Source: an uncultured Duncaniella sp. (GTDB taxonomy: Bacteria; Bacteroidota; Bacteroidia; Bacteroidales; Muribaculaceae). Taken from it: a stretch of 64,000 bases of DNA. This document shows, piece after piece, positions 34,385 to 42,380 of this stretch (position 1 is the stretch's first letter; the number at the start of each line of letters is the position of its first letter). Below the pieces are notes generated by a model. That model ran no database searches. It was given only the letters and a program-made list of their open reading frames with translations, and was not told where the DNA came from. Where the stretch lies: positions 1 to 64,000 of the forward strand of contig CAJUCI010000010.1 in assembly GCA_910584825.1 (NCBI GenBank), written 5' to 3'. Both the position numbers and the translations under genes were made by a program.

Positions 34385-35704
34385 ATGGCCATGCTTCCCG
34401 ACCGGCTTCCCGCCGTGAGTGCGCGACGGGGGCTGCTGGCACTGTCGCCCGTGGCGGTGTTCCTGTGCCTCTATCTCGTCGTGTCCATAGCCATAGGCGA
34501 CTTCTACAAGATGCCCCTGTCGGTGGCCCTGCTTGCGGCCTCGGTGTGGGCTGTGGTGACATATACGCGTGGCGGAGGGCTGGTGGAGCGCATCGAGACC
34601 TTCTCGCGCTCGGCCGGACACTCCAATATCCTCTACATGATATGGATATTCATCCTTGCCGGAGCGTTTGCCTCGGTGGCCAAGGAGATAGGCTCGATTG
34701 ACGCGACGGTCAACTTCACCCTCCGCTTCTTCCCCTCGCAGTTCATCGTGCCGGGCCTCTTCGTGGCCGCATGCTTCATCTCGCTCTCCATAGGCACCTC
34801 GGTCGGCACCGTCGTGGCCCTCACGCCGCTGGCCGTGGAGATGGCCGATGCCTCGGGGGCAAGTCTGCCCTTCTATGTGGCTGTGGTGCTGGGCGGAGCG
34901 TTCTTCGGCGACAATATGTCGTTCATATCCGACACCACCATCGCCGCCACACGCTCGCAGGGGTGTCAGATGGCCGACAAGTTCAAGGCCAACCTGTGGA
35001 TATGCCTGCCCGCGGCGGTTGTCACCCTTATCGTCTATGTGTTCATGAGCCTCGGCACGCCCGAAGTCAAGGTGGCCGACGGTGCCAACCCCGTGATGAT
35101 ACTCCCCTACATCGTGGTGCTCGTAACGGCCATAATGGGCGTGAATGTCACCGTGGTGCTCTCGCTCGGACTGGCCTGTGCCATCATCCTCGGCCTCATG
35201 CAGGGGAGTGAGATTATCACGCTGTTCGGCTACATGGGTGCGGGCATCGACTCGATGGGCGACCTCATCATAGTCACCCTCCTTGCCGCCGGAATGCTCG
35301 GCGTCATCAAGGCCGCAGGGGGCATACAGTATCTGCTGCACATACTCACACGCCGCGTCTCGGGTCTGCGTGGCGCACAGGCATGCATAGCCCTGCTCGT
35401 CGCGCTGGTCAATCTCTGCACCGCCAACAACACTGTGGCCATCATCACCGTCGGAGGCATCTCGCGCGAGATAGGGGAGCGTTACGGCGTAGACCCGCGC
35501 AAGAACGCCTCGCTGCTCGACTCCTGCTCGTGCATAGTGCAGTGCCTGATACCCTACGGCGCGCAGACGCTCCTGGCCTCCTCGCTTGCGGGCATCGCCC
35601 CTGCCGCACCGTTTGTCTACCTCTACTACCCGTGGGCACTCGCCCTCATGGTGGTGCTATCGATAGTCTTCCTCTTCCCCCGCCGTCTGCATCATAAGGG
35701 GTGA
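34385..35704 (+). CDS. NhaC-family Na+/H+ antiporter
   Basis: Integral membrane antiporter of 439 aa with about eleven membrane helices. The family pattern includes MIWIFILAGAFASVAKEIGS, FISLSIGTSVGTVVALTPLA, GGAFFGDNMSFISDTTIAAT and ALVNLCTANNTVAIITVGGI. NhaC-type carriers exchange sodium and protons, some with organic acids. Its substrate is unconfirmed. It starts 5 bases after the GNAT gene. The window holds a second, unrelated antiporter, nhaA. Confidence 0.88.
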   Translation: MAMLPDRLPAVSARRGLLALSPVAVFLCLYLVVSIAIGDFYKMPLSVALLAASVWAVVTYTRGGGLVERIETFSRSAGHSNILYMIWIFILAGAFASVAKEIGSIDATVNFTLRFFPSQFIVPGLFVAACFISLSIGTSVGTVVALTPLAVEMADASGASLPFYVAVVLGGAFFGDNMSFISDTTIAATRSQGCQMADKFKANLWICLPAAVVTLIVYVFMSLGTPEVKVADGANPVMILPYIVVLVTAIMGVNVTVVLSLGLACAIILGLMQGSEIITLFGYMGAGIDSMGDLIIVTLLAAGMLGVIKAAGGIQYLLHILTRRVSGLRGAQACIALLVALVNLCTANNTVAIITVGGISREIGERYGVDPRKNASLLDSCSCIVQCLIPYGAQTLLASSLAGIAPAAPFVYLYYPWALALMVVLSIVFLFPRRLHHKG

Positions 35705-35752
35705 AGCCGGTGTGCCGACACAATTTTACGGCGCAAACCGCGTTAACATAAT

Positions 35753-38182
35753 ATGTTGTTAGAACCAGTGCATAAGTCCGAGGCCCGACGCCTCGTCACA
35801 TATATAATAATGGTGGTGCTGTGGGCAGTCGAGCCCTTGGCGGCCCAGGTGAAGATACATGGCAAGATTACCGACGCGCAGGGCCAGCCCATAGAGTTTG
35901 CCACCGTGAGGGTGGGGGGCACGGCCATCGGCGTGACCTCGGGACTCGAGGGGGAATACTCCCTGACATGCGCCAAGGCCGACACCATCACCGTGCACTT
36001 CTCATGCATAGGCTATCGCGAGGAGAAGCGTCAGCTCATCGACCCGCAGCCCGACGTGACGCTCAACATGCGCCTGCAGCTCAACACCGAACTGCTCCAG
36101 CAGGTCGAGGTGACCGAGCTGAAAAAGCAGACAGGCTCGGTGGCCACAATCGACGCCTCCGAGCTGCGCCGCTCACCCGACGCCTCGGGCGGAAGCGTGG
36201 AGTCGCTGTTAACGACGATGGCGGGCGTGACAGGCTCAAACGAGATGTCGTCGCAATACTCCGTGCGCGGAGGCTCGTATGACGAGAACTCAGTGTATAT
36301 CAACGGCGTGGAGGTCTACCGCCCACAGCTCGTCACCTCGGGACAGCAGGAGGGCCTCAGCATCATCAACCCCGACCTCGTAGGCTCCATAGGCTTCTCG
36401 ACGGGCGGCTATCCCGCCGAGTATGGCGACAAGATGTCGTCAGTGCTCGACATCACTTACCGCACCCCCGAGGCGTTCGAGGGGTCGCTGACAGGCTCGC
36501 TCATGGGCGGCTCGCTCGCCATAGGGCAGGGGAGCAAGCGTTTCAGCCAGCTCCACGGCGTGCGCTACAAGTCCAACTCCTCGCTGCTCAGCTCCACCGA
36601 CACCAAGGGGGAGTATGACCCCAAATATTTCGACTATCAGACCTCGCTCTCCTATCAGTTCTCTGACCGCCTCAAGGCATCGTTCCTCGGCAACATCTCC
36701 ATCAACCGCTATCTCTTCACCCCCGCCAACCGCACTACAACGTTCGGCACATCGTCTGACGCAAAGCAGTTTACCGTCTATTTCGACGGACACGAGAAGG
36801 ACCGCTTCGAGACCTACTTCGGGGCACTCTCGCTCGACTACCGCGCCAGCCGCTCCACCGCCCTGCGGCTCCTTGCCTCGGGCTACCTCACCAACGAGCT
36901 TGTGGCCTATGACATCTCGGGCGAATACTGGCTCGACCAGGCGGGAACCTCCGACGTGGGCGGCGAGCTGGGCGTAGGCCGCTATCACGAACATGCCCGC
37001 AACCGCCTCAAGGCATCGGTGCTCGCCCTCGCCCTCAAGGGGCAGACCGCCATCAACCCGCGCCACACACTCAGCTATGGCGTAAGCATGCAGGCCGAGA
37101 AGATTATGGACCGCTCGCGCGAATGGGAGCTGCGCGACTCGGCAGGATTCTCGCTCCCCGCGCTCCCCGATGAGCTGCGCCTCGTCTACAACCTCGACTC
37201 CCACCACGACCTCTCGTCTACGCGCCTCGCCGCCTACGTGCAGGACGCGTGGAAATTCTCGACCTCGGCAGGATTCGTCACCATCAACGCCGGTCTGCGC
37301 CTGAGCCACTGGAGCTTCAACAAAGAGACCCTCCTGAGCCCCCGCGCCTCCATAGGCTTCATCCCCGACCGCGCCCCCGGGTGGGCATTCCGTTTCGCCA
37401 CCGGCCTCTACTATCAGACCCCCTTCTTCAAGGAATACCGCATGCCCGTGACCGACGCGCAGGGCAATCAGACCATCGTGCTGAACAGCGACATCAAGTC
37501 GCAGCGCAGCATCCACTTAATCGCGGGCACCGACTACACCTTCCGCGCCCTCTCGCGCCCCTTCAAGCTCTCGGGCGAACTGTATTACAAAGCCCTCTCC
37601 AACCTCGTGCCCTACGAGATTGACAACCTCAAGCTCGTCTACTCAGGCCGCAACGAATCCTCAGGCCACGCTATGGGTCTCGACCTCAAGCTCTTCGGCC
37701 AGTTCGTGCCCGGCAGCGACTCATGGGTCAGCCTCTCGTTCATGAAGACCTCCGAGAACCTCCACGGCGTCAAAGTGCCACGACCCACCGACCGCGCCTA
37801 CTCGCTCGGCCTCTTCTTCACCGACTACTTCCCCAAATTCCCCAAGCTCAAATTCTCGCTCCGAGGCATCTTCATGCAGGGCCTCCCATCGACCGCCCCG
37901 CGCTCCACACGCGACGTCGACTACTTCCGCATGCCCCCCTACAAGCGCGTGGATGCCGGACTGCAATACGCCCTCCTCTCGCCCCCCAAGGAAGGGGAGG
38001 AGCGCACAGGGCTTGCCCGCCGTCTCAAGAGCGTATGGCTCGGCTTTGACGTGTTCAACCTCCTCGACATCTCCAACGTCGCCTCCTACTACTGGGTCAC
38101 CGACGTCAACGACATCCAGTATGCCGTGCCCAACTACCTCACCCGCCGCCAGTTCAACATCCGCATAAGCATAGACTTCTGA
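35753..38182 (+). CDS. TonB-dependent receptor with a carboxypeptidase-regulatory-like N-terminal domain
   Basis: Outer membrane active transporter of 809 aa. After a signal peptide (to about residue 32, LAAQ) comes a CarboxypepD_reg-like domain (VKIHGKITDAQGQPIEFATV to about residue 112), then the plug (about 120-240: LTTMAGVTGSNEMSSQYSVR, NSVYINGVEVYRPQ, GFSTGGYPAEYGDKMSSVLD) and the barrel ending LTRRQFNIRISIDF. There is no SusD-like gene beside it, so it is not part of a standard polysaccharide utilisation locus. Iron, cobalamin or peptide uptake are possible; the cargo cannot be inferred. Confidence 0.92.
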   Translation: MLLEPVHKSEARRLVTYIIMVVLWAVEPLAAQVKIHGKITDAQGQPIEFATVRVGGTAIGVTSGLEGEYSLTCAKADTITVHFSCIGYREEKRQLIDPQPDVTLNMRLQLNTELLQQVEVTELKKQTGSVATIDASELRRSPDASGGSVESLLTTMAGVTGSNEMSSQYSVRGGSYDENSVYINGVEVYRPQLVTSGQQEGLSIINPDLVGSIGFSTGGYPAEYGDKMSSVLDITYRTPEAFEGSLTGSLMGGSLAIGQGSKRFSQLHGVRYKSNSSLLSSTDTKGEYDPKYFDYQTSLSYQFSDRLKASFLGNISINRYLFTPANRTTTFGTSSDAKQFTVYFDGHEKDRFETYFGALSLDYRASRSTALRLLASGYLTNELVAYDISGEYWLDQAGTSDVGGELGVGRYHEHARNRLKASVLALALKGQTAINPRHTLSYGVSMQAEKIMDRSREWELRDSAGFSLPALPDELRLVYNLDSHHDLSSTRLAAYVQDAWKFSTSAGFVTINAGLRLSHWSFNKETLLSPRASIGFIPDRAPGWAFRFATGLYYQTPFFKEYRMPVTDAQGNQTIVLNSDIKSQRSIHLIAGTDYTFRALSRPFKLSGELYYKALSNLVPYEIDNLKLVYSGRNESSGHAMGLDLKLFGQFVPGSDSWVSLSFMKTSENLHGVKVPRPTDRAYSLGLFFTDYFPKFPKLKFSLRGIFMQGLPSTAPRSTRDVDYFRMPPYKRVDAGLQYALLSPPKEGEERTGLARRLKSVWLGFDVFNLLDISNVASYYWVTDVNDIQYAVPNYLTRRQFNIRISIDF

Positions 38183-38195
38183 CGGGGGAGGTGAG

Positions 38196-38228
38196 AATTA
38201 AAAATTAAGAATTAAAAATTAAGAATTG
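38196..38228. repeat. AATTAAAAATTAAG tandem repeat
   Basis: Two and a half copies of a 14-bp unit, 14 bases after the TonB-dependent receptor stop. Its reverse complement resembles the ATTCTTAATTTTT part of the pre-rpoN repeat. Confidence 0.6.
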
Positions 38229-38242
38229 GCTGCGCCGCAGGT

Positions 38243-38352
38243 TAGGAGCGACGGCTTTAGCCGTCGAAATGGCACGAACAAGCTAATTCCAATCGCGTGA
38301 ACCATAGGTCGATACGTAGCCTCATATCGACGGCTAAAGCCGTCGCTCCTAC
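38243..38352. repeat. Palindrome-bracketed REP-like element, copy 1
   Basis: Ends are TAGGAGCGACGGCTTTAGCC (with GTCG) at 38243-38266 and its inverse at 38328-38351; each end is itself a palindrome (CGACGGCTTTAGCCGTCG). The roughly 60-base centre contains GATACGTAGCCTCATAT. Copies 2 and 3 are at 40107-40241 and 50236-50356. Confidence 0.85.
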
Positions 38353-38424
38353 AGTCGCAAGTCGCAAGTCGCAAAAGAGTCGCACGTCAGTTGCGAATGC
38401 GACAAAATGCGACTAATGCGACAA
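38352..38424. repeat. AGTCGCA/TGCGAC repeat array (locus 2)
   Basis: Four units in TCGCA orientation, then four in TGCGA orientation. It is fused to REP-like copy 1 through CGCTCCTACAGTCGCA (38344-38359), the exact reverse complement of the junction at 50229-50244. Confidence 0.85.
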
Positions 38425-38554
38425 AATACAACTTATGTCCCTTATGTCCCTCCTGTCCTTATGTCCCCTTTTCTAATGAGAGTAGAAATCTTCAAAAATC
38501 GCCCTCGACCTCAAAATTTTCCATTATAAATTTTAAATTTCCAATTTATTTCCC

Positions 38555-38562
38555 TACCTTTG
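38555..38562 (+). promoter_or_regulatory. Candidate -7 box for the rpsF operon
   Basis: TACCTTTG fits TAnnTTTG, 62 bases before the rpsF ATG. Confidence 0.5.
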
Positions 38563-38624
38563 CGGCCGGAAAAGTGCGACAACAACGCACATCCCTAAAA
38601 ATCAATCACTAATCATTCACCAAA

Positions 38625-38990
38625 ATGAATCATTACGAAACCGTTTTCATTTTAACTCCCGTTTTGTCTGACCAGCAGATGAAGGAAGCGGTAGAAAAGT
38701 TCGAGAAGGTGCTCACCGACAACGGAGCAACTATCGTCAACGAAGAAATCTGGGGTCTTCGCAAACTTGCTTATCCCATCCAGAAGAAATCTACCGGCTT
38801 CTACTCATTCGTGGAGTTCGACGGCGAGCCCACCCTCGTCAAGAAGCTCGAGACCGCCTTCCGTCGCGACGAGCGCGTGCTCCGTTTCCTCGTGTTCCGC
38901 AACGACAAGTATGCCGCAGAGTATGCTGAGAAGCGTCGCAACCGCACAAAGTCAACCACACCCGCTAACGAAGAAGTAAAGGAGAACTAA
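38625..38990 (+). CDS. rpsF: 30S ribosomal protein S6
   Basis: Small-subunit protein that binds the 16S central domain together with S18. The start [20 protein letters not shown] and the motifs [20 protein letters not shown] and [13 protein letters not shown] are typical. At 121 aa it has a short Lys/Glu C-terminal tail. It is first in the conserved rpsF-rpsR-rplI operon; rpsR follows after 3 bases. Confidence 0.97.
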   Translation: MNHYETVFILTPVLSDQQMKEAVEKFEKVLTDNGATIVNEEIWGLRKLAYPIQKKSTGFYSFVEFDGEPTLVKKLETAFRRDERVLRFLVFRNDKYAAEYAEKRRNRTKSTTPANEEVKEN

Positions 38991-38993
38991 ATC

Positions 38994-39260
38994 ATGGCAC
39001 AAGCATCAGAAATCCGCTACCTCACTCCCCTTTCGGTAGACGTAAAGAAGAAGAAATATTGCCGTTTCAAGAGAAGCGGTATCAAGTATATCGACTACAA
39101 GGATCCCGAATTCCTCAAGAAGTTCCTCAACGAGCAGGGCAAGCTCCTTCCCCGCCGCATCACCGGAACCTCACTCAAGTTCCAGCGTCGAGTAGCACAG
39201 GCCGTTAAGCGCGCCCGTCACCTCGCCCTCCTCCCCTACGTAACCGACTTGATGAAATAA
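38994..39260 (+). CDS. rpsR: 30S ribosomal protein S18
   Basis: Partner of S6 in the 30S platform. Contains [40 protein letters not shown] and [19 protein letters not shown], the complete S18 signature. 88 aa. Middle gene of the S6-S18-L9 operon, 22 bases before rplI. Confidence 0.97.
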   Translation: MAQASEIRYLTPLSVDVKKKKYCRFKRSGIKYIDYKDPEFLKKFLNEQGKLLPRRITGTSLKFQRRVAQAVKRARHLALLPYVTDLMK

Positions 39261-39282
39261 CTTTAAAAGCTAATCAGGAATT

Positions 39283-39723
39283 ATGAAGATCATCCTTAAA
39301 GAAGACATCAACGGCCTTGGCTACAAGGACGATGTAGTCGAAGTAAAGAGCGGATACGGCCGCAACTACCTTATCCCCACCGGCAAAGCCGTGATTGCAT
39401 CTGAGTCAGCTCTTAAAGTGCTCGCCGAAAACCAGCGTCAGCGCGCCCACAAGCTCGAGCGCATCAAGGCCGAGGCCGAGGCTGCAGCAGCCGCCCTCGC
39501 CGACGTTAAGCTCACAATCGGCGCAAAGACCTCGTCGACCGGCACAATCTTCGGCTCAGTCAACGCTATCCAGATTGCCGAGGCTCTCGAGAAGCTCGGC
39601 CACAACGTTGACCGCAAGCTCATCAGCCTCGACGCAGTCAAGGAGGTAGGCAACTACACCGCCACCATCCGCCTCCACCGCGACGTAACAGTCGAGGTGC
39701 CCTTCGAGGTAATCGCTGAGTAA
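39283..39723 (+). CDS. rplI: 50S ribosomal protein L9
   Basis: Large-subunit protein with two globular domains joined by a long helix. The N-terminal domain has MKIILKEDINGLGYKDDVVE and GYGRNYLIPTGKA; the helix spans about residues 45-75; the C-terminal domain includes SSTGTIFGSVNAIQIAEALE. 146 aa is normal. It ends the operon; a terminator lies about 100 bases downstream. Confidence 0.97.
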   Translation: MKIILKEDINGLGYKDDVVEVKSGYGRNYLIPTGKAVIASESALKVLAENQRQRAHKLERIKAEAEAAAAALADVKLTIGAKTSSTGTIFGSVNAIQIAEALEKLGHNVDRKLISLDAVKEVGNYTATIRLHRDVTVEVPFEVIAE

Positions 39724-39827
39724 TCTCAGCAACCGCCGCGAGGCAACCAACCGCTGAATAATTTATCAGCCCGCGTCCGCACCCATTAGTGCGCCGCAAC
39801 ATCAAATAAATTAAGCTTCATACCGAG

Positions 39828-39867
39828 CGCGACCGACCCAACTGGGTCAGTCGCGTTTGTCTATTTT
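39828..39867 (+). terminator. Terminator of the rpsF-rpsR-rplI operon
   Basis: Stem 39828-39839 with 39844-39855 (CGCGACCGACCC against GGGTCAGTCGCG, one C-A mismatch, AACT loop), followed by TTTGTCTATTTT. Confidence 0.8.
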
Positions 39868-39930
39868 CCGCATGCGTTGTCTTTTCCCCCACTCCCGCTT
39901 GTCTATTTCATAGAGAACAGTAGAATGCTC

Positions 39931-40080
39931 ACAGTCGCAAAGTCGCATTAGCGAAATAACGCGACTAAAATGCGACTTGCGACTAAATGCGACTGATGCG
40001 ACTAAATGCGACTGAATGCGACTGAATGCGATTCGTGCGACTCTTATGCGACATGCGACTCGTGCGACTAATGCGACTTA
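39931..40080. repeat. AGTCGCA/TGCGACT repeat array (locus 3)
   Basis: Two AGTCGCA units, then about thirteen TGCGACT units in the opposite orientation with 1-4 base spacers. It lies 26 bases before REP-like copy 2. Confidence 0.85.
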
Positions 40081-40106
40081 ATCGAGCGCAAGCAATAGGC
40101 GACACT

Positions 40107-40241
40107 GTAGGAGCGACGGCTTTAGCCGTCGATATGACACGGCTTATCTAACTTTAAACGTATGAAACGTAGCGTGATACGAAGCCTAACACATAGCCTG
40201 ATACGTAGCTCCATATCGACGGCTAAAGCCGTCGCTCCTAC
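40107..40241. repeat. Palindrome-bracketed REP-like element, copy 2
   Basis: GTAGGAGCGACGGCTTTAGC (40107-40126, continuing CGTCG) and its inverse at 40217-40241. The centre is about 85 bases and shares TATGACAC, CTAACT and GATACGTAGC with the other copies. Confidence 0.87.
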
Positions 40242-40526
40242 CGTGCGGAACGGATTTATACCCTGCGGTACATATTTATGAAAGGCATGTATATATACGT
40301 GCAACAGCTTGCGCTACATGATTAGCAACAGCCTACGCAATGCGATTAGCAGCCGTATAAATGACAAGATTATAGGATACACATATATCTATATATACAA
40401 AATCCGCCCCTCTCATTCTCTAAATGAGTCGGGTGCGGGCGGGGTGGGGCACGGAAATCCTGTTGCAAAGATAGCACACTGCGTACGGCCAAAAGGTGCG
40501 ATAATGTCGCATAGACCCGTAAAAAC

Positions 40527-40720
40527 TTGCGAGTCGCAAAGTCGCAGTCGCATAAGAGTCGCAGTCGCAACCGAGTCGCACGAGTCGCATTCAGTCGCAC
40601 GAGTCGCATTCAGTCGCAAGTCGCAACTGAGTCGCATTAGTCGCATCAGTCGCACGAGTCGCATTCAGTCGCAAGTCGCAACTGAGTCGCGTCCTCCGGG
40701 AAATGCGACTTTTGCGACTG
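40527..40720. repeat. AGTCGCA/TGCGACT repeat array (locus 4, longest)
   Basis: About 15 units in AGTCGCA orientation, including near-identical longer blocks (GAGTCGCATTCAGTCGCA repeated), then two TGCGACT units at the far end. No REP-like element is attached directly. Confidence 0.85.
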
Positions 40721-40761
40721 GCACACCATCACACTCCTGCAAAGCAACTAACCGAGCGAAG

Positions 40762-40826
40762 CCAATTGCTAATTACTAATTACTAATTGCTAATTACTAA
40801 TTACTAATTGCTAATTACTAATTGAG
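40762..40826. repeat. AATTACTAATTGCT repeats downstream of cls
   Basis: Nine AATTACT/AATTGCT units abutting the cls stop. The same units form the hairpin at 13777-13890. Confidence 0.8.
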
Positions 40827-42293
40827 TTAAAGTATCGGACTCAGTAGGCGGCATAGCGATTCGCGGGCTTTGGTCACTCGGGGGCGGCGGTTCCATTCGC
40901 TCAGTTTCACCTGGCGGCACTCGTCCTGGTCGTGCTTGAAGAGTTCGGCAATGCGGGCGTTGACCTCGGTGGAGTACATCACGATATTCTCCTCGAAATT
41001 GTGTTCAAAGCTGCGGTAGTCAAAGTTGGTCGAGCCGAGGGTCACGAAATCGTCATCCACGAGCAGCACCTTGCCGTGAAGCATCCCCGGCCCATAGAGA
41101 TACACCTTGATGCCCGCCAGCAGACTCTCCTCGATATAGCTGCTCGAGGCGTGGGTGAGTACGGCCGAGTCAGACTTGCCCGGGAGCATGACCCGCACGT
41201 CAACCCCCGACAGCGCGGCACACTGCAGGGCCGTGAGCAGTCCCTCGCTCGGCAGGAAGTAGGGGGTCTGGATGTATATGCGCCGTTTCGCGCCCGAGAT
41301 GGCCTTGATGAAGAGCATGTGGGTGTTGCCCCAGCGGTTGGTGGGGCCCGAGGCTATAATCTGCACCATCACGTCGTCGATGGCATCGGGGCGCGGGGGC
41401 AGGGGATGGCCGTCGGCCACCTCGTCGGTGAGCAGTTCGTGGCCCATGAATTTCCAGTCGATGGCAAAGTTGTGTTGCAGTGCCACGACCCCCGGGCCTG
41501 TCAGACGCACGGCCATGTCGCGCCAGCGTCCGAACGCACCGCCGTCGACATAGCGTTGCGCCACGTTTATGCCGCCGATATATCCGATGCGCCCGTCTAT
41601 GATTACGGCCTTGCGGTGGTTGCGCCAGTTGAGGCGGCCCAGCTTTTCGGGAAACTGTATGCGGAAGAACGAGTGCACCTCTATGCCGTGGGCCCTTAGG
41701 CGGTTGAACAGCTTGATACTGTGCGAGCCGAACGACCCCACGTAGTCATATATCACCCTGATTTTCACCCCTGCCTTTGCGCGCTCTATGAGTATGCCCC
41801 CCAGCTCGCGCCCGAGGCGGTCGTTGGCTATGATGTAGAACTGCAGGTTGATGTATCGGCGGGCGGTCTTGAGGTCGGCAAACAGCGACTCGAACATCTC
41901 TGCGCCGTCGTTGAGCACCTCCACGCTGTTTGATGCATAGAGCATGGCCTCGGCCACGGAGTAGCCGAGCATGATGCGCTGGCGGTTGTCGGCTGACAGT
42001 GCCTTGTTGAGCTTGGGGAGCGGGCGGTGTGACTCGGAGTTGAGCAGACGGCGGCGGTTGCGGCGCGAAATCATCTTGACGTTGCGCATGCTGCGGCCGA
42101 ACACGAAGTAGAGCACGGCTCCGCCTACGGGGAATAGCAGCAGGGCCGTGACCCATCCCAGTGCCTTGAGCGGGTTGCGGTTTTCGCTCAGCACGGCCAC
42201 TATGAGGGTCACGATGAGCATTGCATAGGCTATCAGCAGTGCCCACAGGAGCACTCCCGAGTAGGCAAACAGCAATGGTAGATGTGTCGTCAC
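40827..42293 (-). CDS. cls: Cardiolipin synthase
   Basis: Membrane enzyme of the phospholipase D superfamily that joins two phosphatidylglycerols into cardiolipin. Two N-terminal membrane segments (residues about 8-60) are followed by two HKD sites: HRKAVIIDGRIGYIGGINVA and HGKVLLVDDDFVTLGSTNFD. About 488 aa, the normal size. The start is uncertain: no ATG precedes the first helix, and in-frame GTG codons at 42293 and 42299 and a TTG at 42329 are possible; GTG 42293 gives MTTHLPLLFAYSG. It is divergent from nadE. Confidence 0.93.
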   Translation of the reverse strand: MTTHLPLLFAYSGVLLWALLIAYAMLIVTLIVAVLSENRNPLKALGWVTALLLFPVGGAVLYFVFGRSMRNVKMISRRNRRRLLNSESHRPLPKLNKALSADNRQRIMLGYSVAEAMLYASNSVEVLNDGAEMFESLFADLKTARRYINLQFYIIANDRLGRELGGILIERAKAGVKIRVIYDYVGSFGSHSIKLFNRLRAHGIEVHSFFRIQFPEKLGRLNWRNHRKAVIIDGRIGYIGGINVAQRYVDGGAFGRWRDMAVRLTGPGVVALQHNFAIDWKFMGHELLTDEVADGHPLPPRPDAIDDVMVQIIASGPTNRWGNTHMLFIKAISGAKRRIYIQTPYFLPSEGLLTALQCAALSGVDVRVMLPGKSDSAVLTHASSSYIEESLLAGIKVYLYGPGMLHGKVLLVDDDFVTLGSTNFDYRSFEHNFEENIVMYSTEVNARIAELFKHDQDECRQVKLSEWNRRPRVTKARESLCRLLSPIL

Positions 42294-42346
42294 GCTCACG
42301 GTCTGTAAAATTACGGTTTGGGAACACAAATATCGTAAAATTTTCT

Positions 42347-42354
42347 TAACTTTG
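42347..42354 (+). promoter_or_regulatory. Candidate -7 box for nadE
   Basis: TAACTTTG fits TAnnTTTG, 26 bases before the nadE ATG. Confidence 0.5.
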
Positions 42355-42380
42355 AGTCGTTTTTACTGAAAAATATAGAT

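Larger units (their letters stand above)
38183..38624. other. Repeat-filled intergenic region before rpsF
   Basis: A 442-base stretch with no credible gene. In order: AATTAAAAATTAAG tandem units (38196-38228), a palindrome-bracketed element (38243-38352), a TCGCA/TGCGA array (38352-38424), ATGTCCC units (38432-38474), TTTTCCA/AAATTT sequence (38515-38550), and the rpsF promoter and leader. Confidence 0.8.
39724..40826. other. 1.1-kb gene-free intergenic region made of repeats
   Basis: Holds no credible gene. In order: a terminator (39828-39867), a TCGCA/TGCGA array (39931-40080), REP-like copy 2 (40107-40241), about 280 bases without clear structure including an AT-rich stretch near 40260-40420, a second array (40527-40720), and AATTAG repeats (40762-40826) up to the cls stop. 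Long open frames here are only translated repeats. Confidence 0.85.

Noticed and set aside
36440..37516. 358-aa minus-strand frame inside the TonB-dependent receptor gene
   Set aside because: Antisense shadow with no recognisable domain.
38391..38612. 73-aa frame before rpsF
   Set aside because: Made of translated simple repeats and the rpsF leader.
40309..40779. 156-aa plus-strand frame in the 1.1-kb gap
   Set aside because: It is the translated TCGCA array (Ser/Arg/His/Glu low complexity), not a gene.
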